Assembly (NCBI RefSeq): GCF_009017415.1 | Contig: NC_092408.1 | Span: 2,294,001 to 2,358,000, forward strand | DNA from: Aspergillus flavus | Taxonomy: Eukaryota > Ascomycota > Eurotiomycetes > Eurotiales > Aspergillaceae | Length of the DNA: 64,000 nucleotides | Reading direction: 5' to 3' | Shown here: positions 1-10,406 of the stretch, piece by piece | Layout of the letters: every line of letters starts with the position of its first letter | Numbering within the stretch: the stretch's first letter is position 1 | Program-made: the position numbers and the translations under genes | The notes under the pieces: model-generated | The model's database searches: none | What the model was told of the DNA's origin: nothing | The model's input: the letters and a program-made list of their open reading frames with translations, nothing else

Positions 1-206
1 TGGGGAAGCCGCCGGGAAAAGCGGCTAGTGCGCCAAGACTCTCCGCGATCGGAGGTCATGAGTCAAAAGTTTTCGACAACTAGGTAATCATTCTATATCT
101 ACTCCGTCCTTCTATACAAGTACAATACAAAATATAATACAAAAGAAGGATATCTAGCTTTTCCCTTTCTCTTTTACAACCACTTGACCGTCTGGGAAGG
201 TCGTGG

Positions 207-1346
207 TCAGAGTTTCCACACAGCCCAATCCTTCAGGTCAAGTTCCTTGATGATCCCTTGAAGCGGTCCTTGAAGCTCCATACCTTGCGCCCAGAGCTTT
301 GGTCCAGCCATGTAGCTAATGAAGCCTTCCGGTCCCGAGACTAAGATCATCTTGCGTTTCTGAGATCCCTCAACCGGGGTAGCCGAGTCCGCAACGTCTA
401 ATATAGCTTTCTTCCCAATGAATGTGTTTTCCTCGTCAACAAAATAGTCCACCGTGATCTGTCCCGGATACTGAGACTTGAGAGCCTCGAGCTCTCTGAC
501 AATGAGAGAAGGGAAAGGAGCAGTACTCTTCACGGGGTCAGCCGGAGATGGGTCGGCTGGTGGTGACTTTAAGAAGCCGGAGAACCAGGACGCTCGCGAT
601 CTAGACGTCATGATATTATCATTTGTTCCACCAACACAGTCGTCTCGTCTCCTATTTGCCCAAAGGATGTGTATCCTCGGTTTATGTGTTCCGTCCGTGC
701 GGCGAAGGAGCGTATGTCCTGCCTGTAAGGCAGGAGCGATACCAGTTCCACCAGCAATAAAGAGAATTTGCTGGGTATCTACAGGGATCTCGCACTCAAT
801 TTGTGGACCTCGCATCTCTATGCGAGTTCCCATGTCCAGACCATGCAAATACCGTGACATTTCGCCGAAAGGGTCCCTACGAATGAAGAACCGTAGCGAC
901 TCATCCTCTTCGACCGACGTAGGAGGGAGAGGTGTATAGTCTCTTCCAATCTGTAGCTGCGGCTGTTTGAACATCACACTCCAGACCCCCGTCTTCCATG
1001 CTTCGTCATAGACCTGACAATTATCACTGGCCGGCTTGGGCGCTTTGAGAGTAAAAATACTACCAGTCGACGACACCGGCTCCTTTGAAACTAGGTAATA
1101 GGGTGTAAATGTGATGGGGTTCAGCGTCGTGGATTTCGATTCTTCTCGGGACTTGATATAAGCACCAACTCCAGCTGCTGCGATAGTCACAATAGCGACT
1201 CGAAGCCAAGGGCATTGTTCCGACGGCGACGATGCAGGGGAAGAGGAAGAGAAGGCATGGCGTCTCCGTATCCGACCAACCGACCTATAGAGGGGAAACG
1301 GTGAACTGAATAAAGATAAGGTCCGAGCCGATGTTCTAGGCTTCAT
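207..1346 (-). CDS. cyc2: Mitochondrial flavoprotein, CYC2-like (cytochrome c haem-attachment factor)
   Basis: Single-exon gene, 379 aa. The first ~40 residues are rich in Arg and Ser with almost no acids, as in a mitochondrial presequence. One hydrophobic segment follows (about residues 47-64, WLRVAIVTIAAAGVGAYIK). The rest is a ferredoxin-reductase-type fold: an FAD-binding barrel (about 75-185), then the nucleotide-binding motif ILFIAGGTGIAPALQAG and a C-terminal ILVSGPEGF motif. This order (presequence, anchor, FAD/NAD reductase domain) and the length match yeast Cyc2 (366 aa), an inner-membrane flavoprotein that helps attach haem to c-type cytochromes. A generic cytochrome b5 reductase is the alternative, but the ~40-residue Pro/Ser insert before IVRELEAL argues for Cyc2. 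It is divergent from the amino-acid permease. Confidence 0.8.
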   Translation of the reverse strand: MKPRTSARTLSLFSSPFPLYRSVGRIRRRHAFSSSSPASSPSEQCPWLRVAIVTIAAAGVGAYIKSREESKSTTLNPITFTPYYLVSKEPVSSTGSIFTLKAPKPASDNCQVYDEAWKTGVWSVMFKQPQLQIGRDYTPLPPTSVEEDESLRFFIRRDPFGEMSRYLHGLDMGTRIEMRGPQIECEIPVDTQQILFIAGGTGIAPALQAGHTLLRRTDGTHKPRIHILWANRRRDDCVGGTNDNIMTSRSRASWFSGFLKSPPADPSPADPVKSTAPFPSLIVRELEALKSQYPGQITVDYFVDEENTFIGKKAILDVADSATPVEGSQKRKMILVSGPEGFISYMAGPKLWAQGMELQGPLQGIIKELDLKDWAVWKL

Positions 1347-1696
1347 GAGATCGTTGGGGGGGGGAAGGACGGGTTATCTTCATATGTTCACTCAGTACTC
1401 CGTAATTGCGGAAAAGATCTGGGGGCACAAGAACGCTAGACCTGATTTGGTAGAACGACGATCACTGCATTTCTTCTACAGCATTGGAGCTGGTCTTTTT
1501 CTCTCCCTGTTTCTTTCAGCCAAAAGACGAGAATATCTTGCGGTTACTTCTGTCTTCATACAGAGGGGCTTACAAATAAGCAAGGAAAGCTCGTCTTTCT
1601 TTCTCTATTCGTTGTCGCAGCTAACCTGGCATGGATTGTTTTCATTGAACTCCCGCTCCTCTTATTACTCTCAAGCCCGGACTCCTTTAAACCACA
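1347..1696. promoter_or_regulatory. Divergent promoter, CYC2-like / amino-acid permease
   Basis: This 350-base gap separates two start codons pointing away from each other. It contains one exact TACTCCGTA (1396-1404) and a pyrimidine-rich stretch near the permease start. An open frame crosses it on the + strand but resembles nothing and overlaps the permease start in another frame, so I read it as 5' leader. Confidence 0.5.
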
Positions 1697-3583
1697 ATGG
1701 TGTTTTTGAACTCCGAAAGCAGGTCAGCTAATAGCCATGCGCCTCGCGATTCTCTAGAGCTCGCCTCTCTCGCCTCCTCCTCGCCCGAATTGGACGCAAG
1801 GTCTTCCAGCTCCTCCCCCTCCGGTATTTCGTCCTCCCGAAAGCTCTCCCTCGAAGATGAGGATCCTCTCTCGAATTCCCATGTACACTCAAACCTCAAC
1901 TCTGGAGGGCCTAGATCTGCCCGTTCTTACTCGGTATCTTCTGCGTTCGATTTCGGGAGAACATTATTTCCCCTGTCGCAGACGGCGGGGGGTTATGCTC
2001 CGCTAGGCGCGCCTTCTGCACTTGACCGTGAAAGCGGGGCCGCCGATGGTTCATTGGAAAGGAATAAGACGTTAACATACATGAATGGCCTATCCCTTGT
2101 GGTCGGATTGATCATTGGCTCAGGGATTTTTTCATCGCCGAGTCAGGTCAATGCGAACGCGGGGTCCCCTGGTGCGTCCCTCATTGCATGGGTAGTTGCA
2201 GGTCTGTTGGCGTGGACGGGGGCGGCCAGCTATGCAGAACTAGGGGGGGCGATTCCTTTGAACGGTGGCTCTCAGGTATACTTAGCAAAGATTTTCGGAG
2301 AGTTGGCAGGCTTCCTCTTCACCTGGTGTGCTGTTCTTGTGCTGAAGCCAGGCAGCGCTGCCATAATTGCCATCATATTCGGGGAATACGCTGTTCGGGC
2401 TGTGGTCGGTGCTGAGGTCGAGCAGGTCAATCCATGGATTAACAAAGCCGTCGCATTTGGGGGAGTCTTGATGGTGACCTTGCTGAATTGTATTTCCACA
2501 AGATTAGCCGCACGCATCGGTGACGTATTCATGTTCTTTAAATTCATCGCCTTGCTTGGAGTCACCATCATTGGCGTTGTCGTGGCGATCACGGGCCTCT
2601 CATCAAATGGGAGTGCAAATGAAGAATGGAAGTCAGGTTGGTTTAAAGATACCAGTGTTGACATATCAGCCTGGGCGGTCGCTTTGTACGCCGGCCTTTG
2701 GGCTTTCGATGGCTGGGACAACGTATGTGATATTTTACTTCTATAGCCAATTCTCTATACCTAAGTCACCGTCACTGATAAGATACAGACTAATTACGTG
2801 ACTGGTGAATTTAAAAACCCCAATCGTGACCTCCCGCGTGTGCTTCATACTGCTATGCCTCTGGTCATTCTCTGCTATATACTCGCGAATATCTCCTACT
2901 TCCTAGTCCTACCGCATTCGACCATTGAGGCAAGTAACACCATCGCTGTTCAATTCGGCGACAAGGTGTTTGGAAAAGCCGGTGCTCTCGTGTTCGCGCT
3001 CATTGTTTCCGCGAGCTGCTTCGGGGCGCTCAATGCGACGATTTTTACCAGCGGGCGATTGGTCTATGCGGCCGGCAAGGAAGGTTATCTGCCTTCAATA
3101 TTTGGCCACCTCTGGACTCGAGGATCTTCCGCAAGCAATCGACTGCAGCGCCGGTCATGGGCTCGCCAATCCATTTCACGCCTTTTTGGTGAGCACTTTC
3201 GAATTGGATACACACCCATCAATGCCATGGCCCTGAACAGCGCGCTCACCTTGGTATATGTCATTGTCGGTGAATTCAAAACCTTAGTCACCTTCTACGG
3301 TGTTGCGGGCTACACGTTCTATTTTCTCACCGTCCTTGGCCTGATTGTGCTCAGGATTCGAGAACCATACTTGGAGCGACCGTACCAAACATGGATCTCA
3401 ACTCCTATCATCTTTTGCTGCGTTAGCATTTTCCTTCTCAGTCGAGCGGTCATTGCAGAGCCCTTGCAAACCTTGATAGTTGTGGCCTTTATTGTTGCTG
3501 GCGTTCCGGTCTACTACTGGCGAATCTATCAGCGTGATGGTCAGATTACATTGCCAGGATGGAAATTCTGGCAGGCAAGATGA
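1697..3583 (+). CDS. Amino-acid permease, L-type/MUP1-like (APC superfamily)
   Basis: Two exons, 1697-2722 and 2789-3583, joined in phase 0 across a 66-base intron (gtatgt...tacag), give 606 aa. Residues 1-~125 form a Ser-rich cytosolic tail. The first transmembrane helix carries the APC substrate motif (LVVGLIIGSGIFSSPSQV), followed by about eleven more hydrophobic segments. The exon junction restores the conserved AFDGWDN-TNYVTGEFKNPNRDLP loop of L-type and MUP1-type transporters. Expected role: proton-coupled uptake of large neutral amino acids or methionine at the plasma membrane; the substrate cannot be read from sequence. The segment RGSSASNRLQRRSWARQSISRL between the last conserved helices looks like an unusual insert and could be an unspliced intron: gene calls on relatives would settle it. 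Confidence 0.85.
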
Positions 3584-4763
3584 ACGTTCACGCGCGATTC
3601 GCGTTCTTTCCCCTAATATCTTTTAATATCTGACCTTCTTCTTCTTCCTATGCCCTATGGCCTTTGCCTTCTCCTTTCTTCGTCTGGCTGCCGGGTCATA
3701 TTCGAAGTCTGTTAATGAAAATCAATGATACCAATTTCTATTGCGGGGCGTATGAATGAACAGCAGAGGTCTCTTCTTGTCAACAGTACAAAACTCCCAA
3801 TAGTCATGATGAACGAGAACTAACATGTCCAGTATCGTGGGTATGTAATGCCTTTCTCTGTCTGTCTGCCCCCTTTCTTTCTCTGAAATAGAACAGAGAA
3901 AGTTTGTCACCGAAGACTGGGTGGATTCTCATGTCAATACTTAAAGATTTCGTGCATATATAGCATAGAATATATATAAAATACATATGCGGTCCAGGAT
4001 AACAGCATGGCTTGACCATTTTCTAATACAGATCACCATAGTTGGGCTGTAAGAACAATATAATAATAGTCGGATCTTTAACATATTCACCTTATCTTCA
4101 ATGCTGTATATATATTTGTATAGAGCAGACATAATTCTAGGGTTAGTGGGTGAGTGGTCTATCTTGGGTGGCGTCATGATACATCATGTTCGACCATTAC
4201 TCGTGAATGGAGACCCCCCAGTACAATCTCTAACGTCTAACGTCTAGCTAACTAGGATAGGTGGATGTTCACACCGCTGTGTGAGCACTGATGGGCCTTG
4301 CGTATCTGAATCATTGTGGGAAGTATGGTAAAGGTACAGACGAAATGATTCAGCGCCATCATAGCTATTTTGTGAAAGATACATGTTGCTATGCGGGTGG
4401 CAGACCCAGGTAGATCGTCAAGCATGATATGTTATGCCCTAAACACCCAGACGGATGATGGATTCGATTCAGTCAATGGGTTTCGCTTTTCCTTGTTTCT
4501 CTCGAAATGGAAGGCATATGACTAATGGACCCATACAGGAAAAGATAAAGCGCTTGGGATTCTAATTTATACCTTATTTAGCAGGGAGTATTGGCTCCCG
4601 GTCGGTTGAGCGAAGGCGTCTAGGGGTTGGAATTTAAGATATCCATGCATTCCCTTCAACTCTGAAGCTGGGTAATGATGATAAAAGATGTCCTTCTCTC
4701 TCGTTGCGTGATATCAATGGTCATAACGCGTCATATGTACATTATCTATTCTAATTGTACAAA
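3584..4763. other. Convergent intergenic region, no gene seen
   Basis: The permease (+) and the GH32 gene (-) end here facing each other. The 1.18 kb between holds AT-rich 3' flank with short tatata runs near 3960-4110 and only chance open frames. I see no RNA gene or mobile element. Confidence 0.5.
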
Positions 4764-6717
4764 TCATGATGCTTCCAGTCCATCCCACAAATCCGCTTTT
4801 AGGAGAACAGCAGGAGCATGCTTCAGATTTGGTGCACTGGGGTCTAATTCAGCAAAGAATCGTAGACGACTGACAGACTCGACACATGGCGTGTAAATAC
4901 GTGTTGAGATGACTGTTCTCTCATTTACAAAGACTTCTAGCACGTTTCGATCGAGGAATGCATGGATCCGAAGTGTCTCTTCTTTCTCCATGCCGCTCTC
5001 ATCTGCAAAAGTAAACAAGGTATGCGGTGCGATCTCTGGATTATGGTTGATGCCCGGGTCATAAGGAGGAGGTCTGTGGATTGAGAATGTCTCACTGCAT
5101 GGTGCCCATGCTAGGACGGTGCTATTACGAGGATCTAGGAATCGGTGTCAGTCGCTTAAGAAACAGTAGAAAGCTATGCTGGCTAAGGTGATTGGGGCAA
5201 ATCCTCAACCCAGACAATGAAGACATACCTAAGTCGTGCTGAAATTCTATCCCCACCAGCTTGCACAGCTTCCCGACCGCAAACTCGGCCTCTAGCTCCC
5301 ACCGTGATGTTGTCAAGGATAAGTAATTGCCACAATGTTGCCGGTCCCATAACGCGACATTCGTAATGCTCTGGGCTTCCCCGCGGAGTTTCTTCAGTCT
5401 CTGGTCCGGCTCAACGCCTAACGTCCGGATTGTAAAACTCCCTTCGCCGTTGGCTTCCTTCTCAATAGACGTAACATCGCTCAGGTTCGAGTGACGTGTC
5501 TTTGTAACATTGCGCAATGTCGTCAGCTTTAGACTGCGTGGGAGAGATATCACACCACTCCAGCCTTGTCGATGCCGGATGCCATCTGGAAGATCCTCTT
5601 CTGTGATCCAGCAATAAACAATATATTGTGACGTGACGGGATCCCAGAAGGAATTAGCGGCGTAGGCGCATCCGTGATCGAATATTCCGGAAAATGCATA
5701 GTCTGTGAGGGCATCTATTGGCTCGCTCTTCGGTTGTTCAGGACGGGGGTCTACGGCCATCCATAGCTGCGATCGAGAGACCCTCTTCTGCTCCCTCTCA
5801 GACACCAAACACCCTTCTACGCCCATAATAATAAAGTTTTTCGTGGTTCCTTCGTGGTCGGTTAGTACTACCCAGTTTGTGGTTTCCCAGTTCACCCCCA
5901 GGTCGCCCGACCACCTAGATGGCCGGAAGTTTAGCCCAACGTTGACCAGAGGCCCCACATACGTCCATTTTCTAAGATCATCAGGATTGACTGAGTAAAC
6001 GAAGACTGTTGGTGTTCGCCCCGCGATTCCTCCGGAGAGAAACCCAGAGAGACTGAGAGGCGGCAATATGTCATTGTCGTGTTCACCTTGCTTTGCTGTC
6101 CACACTCCTATATAAGGGTCTCGCCAAGCAGTCACATTAAGATCGGGAGGAGGCGCCGGTAGAATTGGGTTGGAGTCTAGACGCTGCCATGTTACACCAT
6201 TATCCCGCGAAACAGCTATACTGAGCGACTCGCTTCCAACCTCATAGGGCAAAGTATAATGCAAAGGCAAACGCCTCACCGAAGTGTATATATACGTGAG
6301 AGCCCCGGCAACCCCGTTGATATCAGAAGGCCGGAAGCAGCCTGTGAATATGCCGCAACTATCGTACTCGGCTGAAGGTGTTAGACATGGCTCCGGGGAT
6401 GTCTTCCAGGATATTAGGTCCTGTGAAACTGAATGTCCCCAGGAAATGTTCCCCCAATCGTTGCCTTTCGGGTTCCATTGAAAGGATAGGTGATATAGGC
6501 CAGTCGCAGGGTCATATCCAAGGCCGCAAGGGTCGTTTAACCAGCCGCGGGGAGCGGTTAGGTGAAACAATGGCCGCGAGTATAGAACATGACGAGAAGA
6601 CGTAACCTGCTGTTCACACGATAAAGAATTCTCAATCAGGTTAGAATTGTATGATTGGGTCTGGGACACCAAATTAGCAGGGATTGCGGCCCCTTCGCAT
6701 CCTGCGAGAACTGGCAT
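4764..6717 (-). CDS. sucB: Intracellular GH32 invertase / fructosyltransferase (SucB type)
   Basis: Two exons, 6717-5229 and 5134-4764, joined in phase 1 over a 94-base intron (GTATGT...CCTAG), give 619 aa. The glycoside hydrolase 32 motifs are present in order: WLNDP with the nucleophile Asp near residue 62, WRDP with the transition-state Asp near 200, and GVEGC with the probable acid/base Glu at 301. A C-terminal beta-sandwich follows (HAFLDRNVLEVFVNERTVIS). There is no signal peptide, so the enzyme is likely cytosolic. In A. niger the leaderless invertase SucB, with transfructosylating activity, lies beside a sugar transporter and inuR; the same three-gene order is seen here. Expected reaction: hydrolysis of imported sucrose, with some fructosyl transfer. 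Whether sucrose or short fructans is the main substrate is inference. Confidence 0.9.
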
Positions 6718-8325
6718 GTGGTTTGATTCGGCTGGTTATTAGGCGACTAGTATAGACGGGGAACATAGCCAACCAAGAGCCCAAAACCGAAAGTCTCTCT
6801 TGCGAAATCAGTCTCTAGCTCAGCCCCTTCGTCGCAAGGAGCCCAGCTGATTGGAAGATAACGCCGATCGATTGGTGAGACACGCACGTCTTGGTAGATT
6901 GGCAGAAAGCCTATAGTATGGTGGTGCAGGTATGCATAAACGGGTTGTTGCGATATCAACTGTGGAAATCTGGAACTTTTGAAAAGCTCTGGACAAAGAA
7001 ATATTCTAGCAGAGGCACCGGCGCTGCCTCTCGGCATTTGTCTCGGAAGGCAATTGTTCTTCGTTTTAATACTCATCACCACCGGTCAAGAAGCGGACGG
7101 AGGATTCTCGGAGAATTCGCCTTGGGGATTGATCCCGCATGGATGACAGGCTCGGTCGGAGACACACACTAGTTGTGAAATGATCGGCTAGTCCATCCTG
7201 GCTGTTTCGCAAACATTGATGGAACCGAAAAATCGGCGAGGTATTCTACAGAGTACAAAGTAGTATTCGCACACAGTGGCGGAACCTGCAACCGATGGAT
7301 CCCACCCCCTGGGGCTTTGCTAGGCGGATTTCAGTACATCGGTTTTGGGAAAGGGAAAAAAAAAATAGAAAAAGAAGTGTCAGTGGCAATGCTGTGAGAC
7401 ATATGAAAAATAGATATGAGTACCTATAGGATAAGTATAGTATGACGAGTAATCTCCTCCCCAGGATTTTCTTACTTCTGATGAACCGGTTTAACAATGA
7501 TCACAGAAAGAATCATGCCAAAACCAAAACGAGTTCTGTGGCTTCAGATGAGATTGTCCGTACATATGTGTACATACCGATACCGGCATGCGTGGACATT
7601 TGAGTAGTCGTGAGTTTGCCAAGGATATTCCAAATATAAAGTGTAGTCTATTGAAACTTAAAGAGTCTGAAGGTCAGTGGATCCCTTTTTCTTTATATAT
7701 AAATACTGCCCTTTTAAATATATCCCTTCCTTACTACGTACTAGTAAGCATGGTACCTCTACTAGTACTGCGTCGTTGGGTATGTACTGTACTAGTACTA
7801 GGTACATACTACGTAGGTACGACGGAGTTAGGTATTAGTATGGACTTGTGTGGGACATACCTCCCTGATTCTAAGATGATTGGCTCCATTCTCTCCAAAT
7901 ACGTAGCTCTACTTTAGACTTTACTGTTTTCAGTCCTAGCATTGAAACTTTCAAGCGTCTTTTTAAGATATGGACATTGGAAACTGGAATGCAATACAAC
8001 GTTTAATTTTCACCTAAATCTCCCAAGATCCGGGGTCACGGTATATATCCCACACATATCCATGTCTCACCACGCCCCTTAAGGTACTATTCCTCCTGAT
8101 CCGCTGAGTCCCCAGACGATCCACGGCACTTACCTCCACCAATATCCGTTCTTTGAGACTCAATCTCTTCGTTCTTTCTTACAGAGAGGAAAAGAACAAG
8201 AAGAAGGGAAAAGAGCATCCACCAGGAAATGGAATGAAGACCCACAAAATAATCAACTCTTCGTTGCGGAGTTAGTAATAGTCATTTTTTGATTTTTATT
8301 TTTCAATTTTTGTGCTCACCCTATC
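6718..8325. promoter_or_regulatory. Shared 1.6-kb promoter of GH32 invertase and sugar transporter
   Basis: The two genes diverge from this gap. It holds the paired CGG-N8-CGG element at 7083-7111, a CreA-type CTGGGG at 7309-7314 within a CCCCTGGGG palindrome, a TATA-like run (TTATATATAAATA, about 7692-7704) and a cluster of TACTAGTA palindromes at 7739-7797. Such a layout suits substrate-induced, glucose-repressed transcription in both directions; this is inference from the sites. Confidence 0.55.
7083..7111. promoter_or_regulatory. Tandem CGG-N8-CGG element (InuR/AmyR-type site)
   Basis: Two copies of CGG-N8-CGG stand almost end to end: CGG at 7083-7085 and 7094-7096, then after one A, CGG at 7098-7100 and 7109-7111. 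CGG-N8-CGG is the known target spacing of AmyR and InuR in Aspergillus. The element lies 366 bases upstream of the GH32 start and 1.2 kb upstream of the transporter start. Confidence 0.65.
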
Positions 8326-10081
8326 ATGCATATGATATCGCTCAAGATGACCTGTCCGACTTCAAAGTCAGGGGTAGATACAGACATTCACTCGACTGTG
8401 GGCAGCGACACAAGTGATGTGCAACATCTAGACCTGACCACGACCAATTCCCATCATCTCTCGAAAGAGAGGACCGTTAATGTCTTCTTATTGGTGGCTT
8501 GCGTGGTCTTTGGGGCAGCGTCGTTCCTGTTTGGCTTTGACGACAAGATTATCTCGCCAGTTGCGGCGCTGCATCCTTTTGTAAGTCGACCTCTGACGGG
8601 GAGCTAAGCCGCCAATCCCACTAACAATGGAATCGACTCCTCAGGTCGAGAGGTATCAAGGACCCAATCCGAGAACTGGTAGATATACCTTAACCGCCCA
8701 CAACCAGAACATTGTATTCTCGGTCCCGCTGGTCGGTTCGATTCTCGGAGGTCTCGCAGCATCGCCCATGAATTTTCGCTTTGGCCGAAAATGGCCCGTG
8801 TTGATGGCGTACGTTATCTCCATTAGTGGTGGATTGCTTCAAGTCTTTGCCCCCAGCCTGGCGGCGTTCGTGGCTGGACGATTCATAAATGGCATTGCTA
8901 TGGGCATCGCCAATGGCACCGCTCCCTTGTATCTTTCGGAGGTATGTAATTGCAATGTATGAAATAGACCCCTATAACTAATGCCTTAACAGGTGGTTCC
9001 CGCTTCTATGAGAGGTAGAAGTGTAACATCAATTAATATCTTGAACGTGGCAGCGGGAGTTATCGGAACCGTTGTAGTGTCTGAGACTAAAAAGCGAGGG
9101 GGCAGAGAGTCATACTTGATACCGTTGGCCGTGCAGTGTGCTCTACCTGTGTTACTATTTATTTGCACGTTACCTCTTCCTGAAAGCCCACAATGGCTTG
9201 TCGCTAAGGGTCGATTGGCACAGGCTCGTAGCAACCTGCGAAAACTCCGTGGCCTCAGCGAAGAGCAGGTTGACGTCGAGCTTGAGATAATGAAGCTCTG
9301 TGAACAAAAGGAACATGAAATGAAGGCCAATGTGAAGTTCTGGGAGATATTTTCGAGGAAGTACCTCCATCGAACCCTGACAGCTGGATCGTTCTTCTCT
9401 TTGAACCAGGTCTCTGGAGTAATACTCTCGACGACTTACGTTACAGTTTTCCTCACGGAGATAGGTATGGAGGATTCCTTCACCTTGGATGCATTCTCCT
9501 TGACGGTGATTGCATCTTGCTGTACCCTTGCCGGTACTATAGCAGCACCCTTCGTAATCGATCGAGCCGGTCGCCGTCCTACTGCGTTGGTGGGGATGAG
9601 CATGTTGCTTGTTATTGACGCTCTAGCCGGAGGTCTAGCATTCAGCAAAGACAAGCGCTCTGGTGTAGCAATTGTCGCATTATCTCTAACTTTTAACTTT
9701 TTTTGGGCCTCGTCGTTTTCTTCACTGTCGACCTTGATGCCTTCAGAGATGGCCACGCCTAAACTCCGTCACCACACCATGGCCTACACCATTGCCTGCG
9801 CTCAGACAACCGCAGTAATTACTACGCTTGTCGTCCCTCGGCTGACCGCGCCAGATGCAGCAAACCTAGGCGCGAAGGCGTATCTTATATTCGCCGGCTG
9901 TATGTGCTGTATCGTAGTCTTCACATTTTGTTTCCTGCCTGAGACCAAAGGCCGCACCTTTGCAGAGATTGATGAACTGTACGACGCAGGTGTTCCGGCC
10001 TGGAAATGGCGGACCTATGAAAGTTCATTCCAGTTAAGGACAGATCCGAACCTCTCGAAGCCTTCTCCTAATGTGGCTTAG
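8326..10081 (+). CDS. MFS sugar transporter (sugar porter family)
   Basis: Three exons, 8326-8580, 8645-8941 and 8993-10081, all joined in phase 0, give 546 aa. Sugar-porter signatures are clear: an FGFDDKI-type first helix, FGRKWPV after helix 2, PESPQWLVAKGR after helix 6, DRAGRRP after helix 8 and PETKGRTFAEIDELY after helix 12. About twelve transmembrane helices can be drawn. The family imports mono-, di- or small oligosaccharides with protons at the plasma membrane. Sharing a promoter with a cytosolic GH32 enzyme that lacks a signal peptide implies that this protein imports intact sucrose or short fructans; that is inference. A second in-frame ATG at 8347 could also serve as start. It converges with the Zn2Cys6 gene. 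Confidence 0.9.
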
Positions 10082-10406
10082 CACCGTTTTATACATTATC
10101 CTCATCATGATGTATCTATATAGTACAGGCTAGAACTAAGATGTATAATAACTCCCCGTATTCGTGGCGCATCCCCATCCGGTCATAATCTGGGTATACA
10201 CTGGTACACTTGATCCAGCTATAACATGTAATCAAGCCAACTAATCAAGTTGGCTTCGGCTTCAATAATCAGCGAGTAATCCGACTCAATATGTTTCTTC
10301 CGTAAGACCGAGGGAGAACTCCTTGCATGCCTTTAACCGGGACACCACCAATACGCCGAAGCCCAGAAAGGAGAAAAGCAAACCAAAGATAATGCATAAG
10401 CAACAT
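10082..10406. other. Short convergent 3' gap with a perfect hairpin
   Basis: The gap separates the ends of the transporter (+) and the activator (-). Its main content is an inverted repeat, AAGCCAACT (10234-10242) and AGTTGGCTT (10248-10256), with a 5-base loop. No open frame here is convincing. Confidence 0.5.
10234..10256. repeat. Perfect 9-bp stem, 5-base loop hairpin
   Basis: AAGCCAACT is followed by aatca and then AGTTGGCTT, its exact reverse complement. It lies midway between two converging genes, where a structure could affect 3'-end formation on either strand. Confidence 0.7.

Noticed and set aside
1..87. Open + frame running in from the window edge to a TAA at 85-87, possibly the end of an upstream gene.
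   Set aside because: Only 28 residues, basic and without any motif; nothing in this window can confirm it is coding.
1345..1731. + frame of 128 codons crossing the CYC2/permease gap.
   Set aside because: It overlaps the permease start in another frame, has no family features and begins inside the CYC2 start codon region; probably leader sequence.
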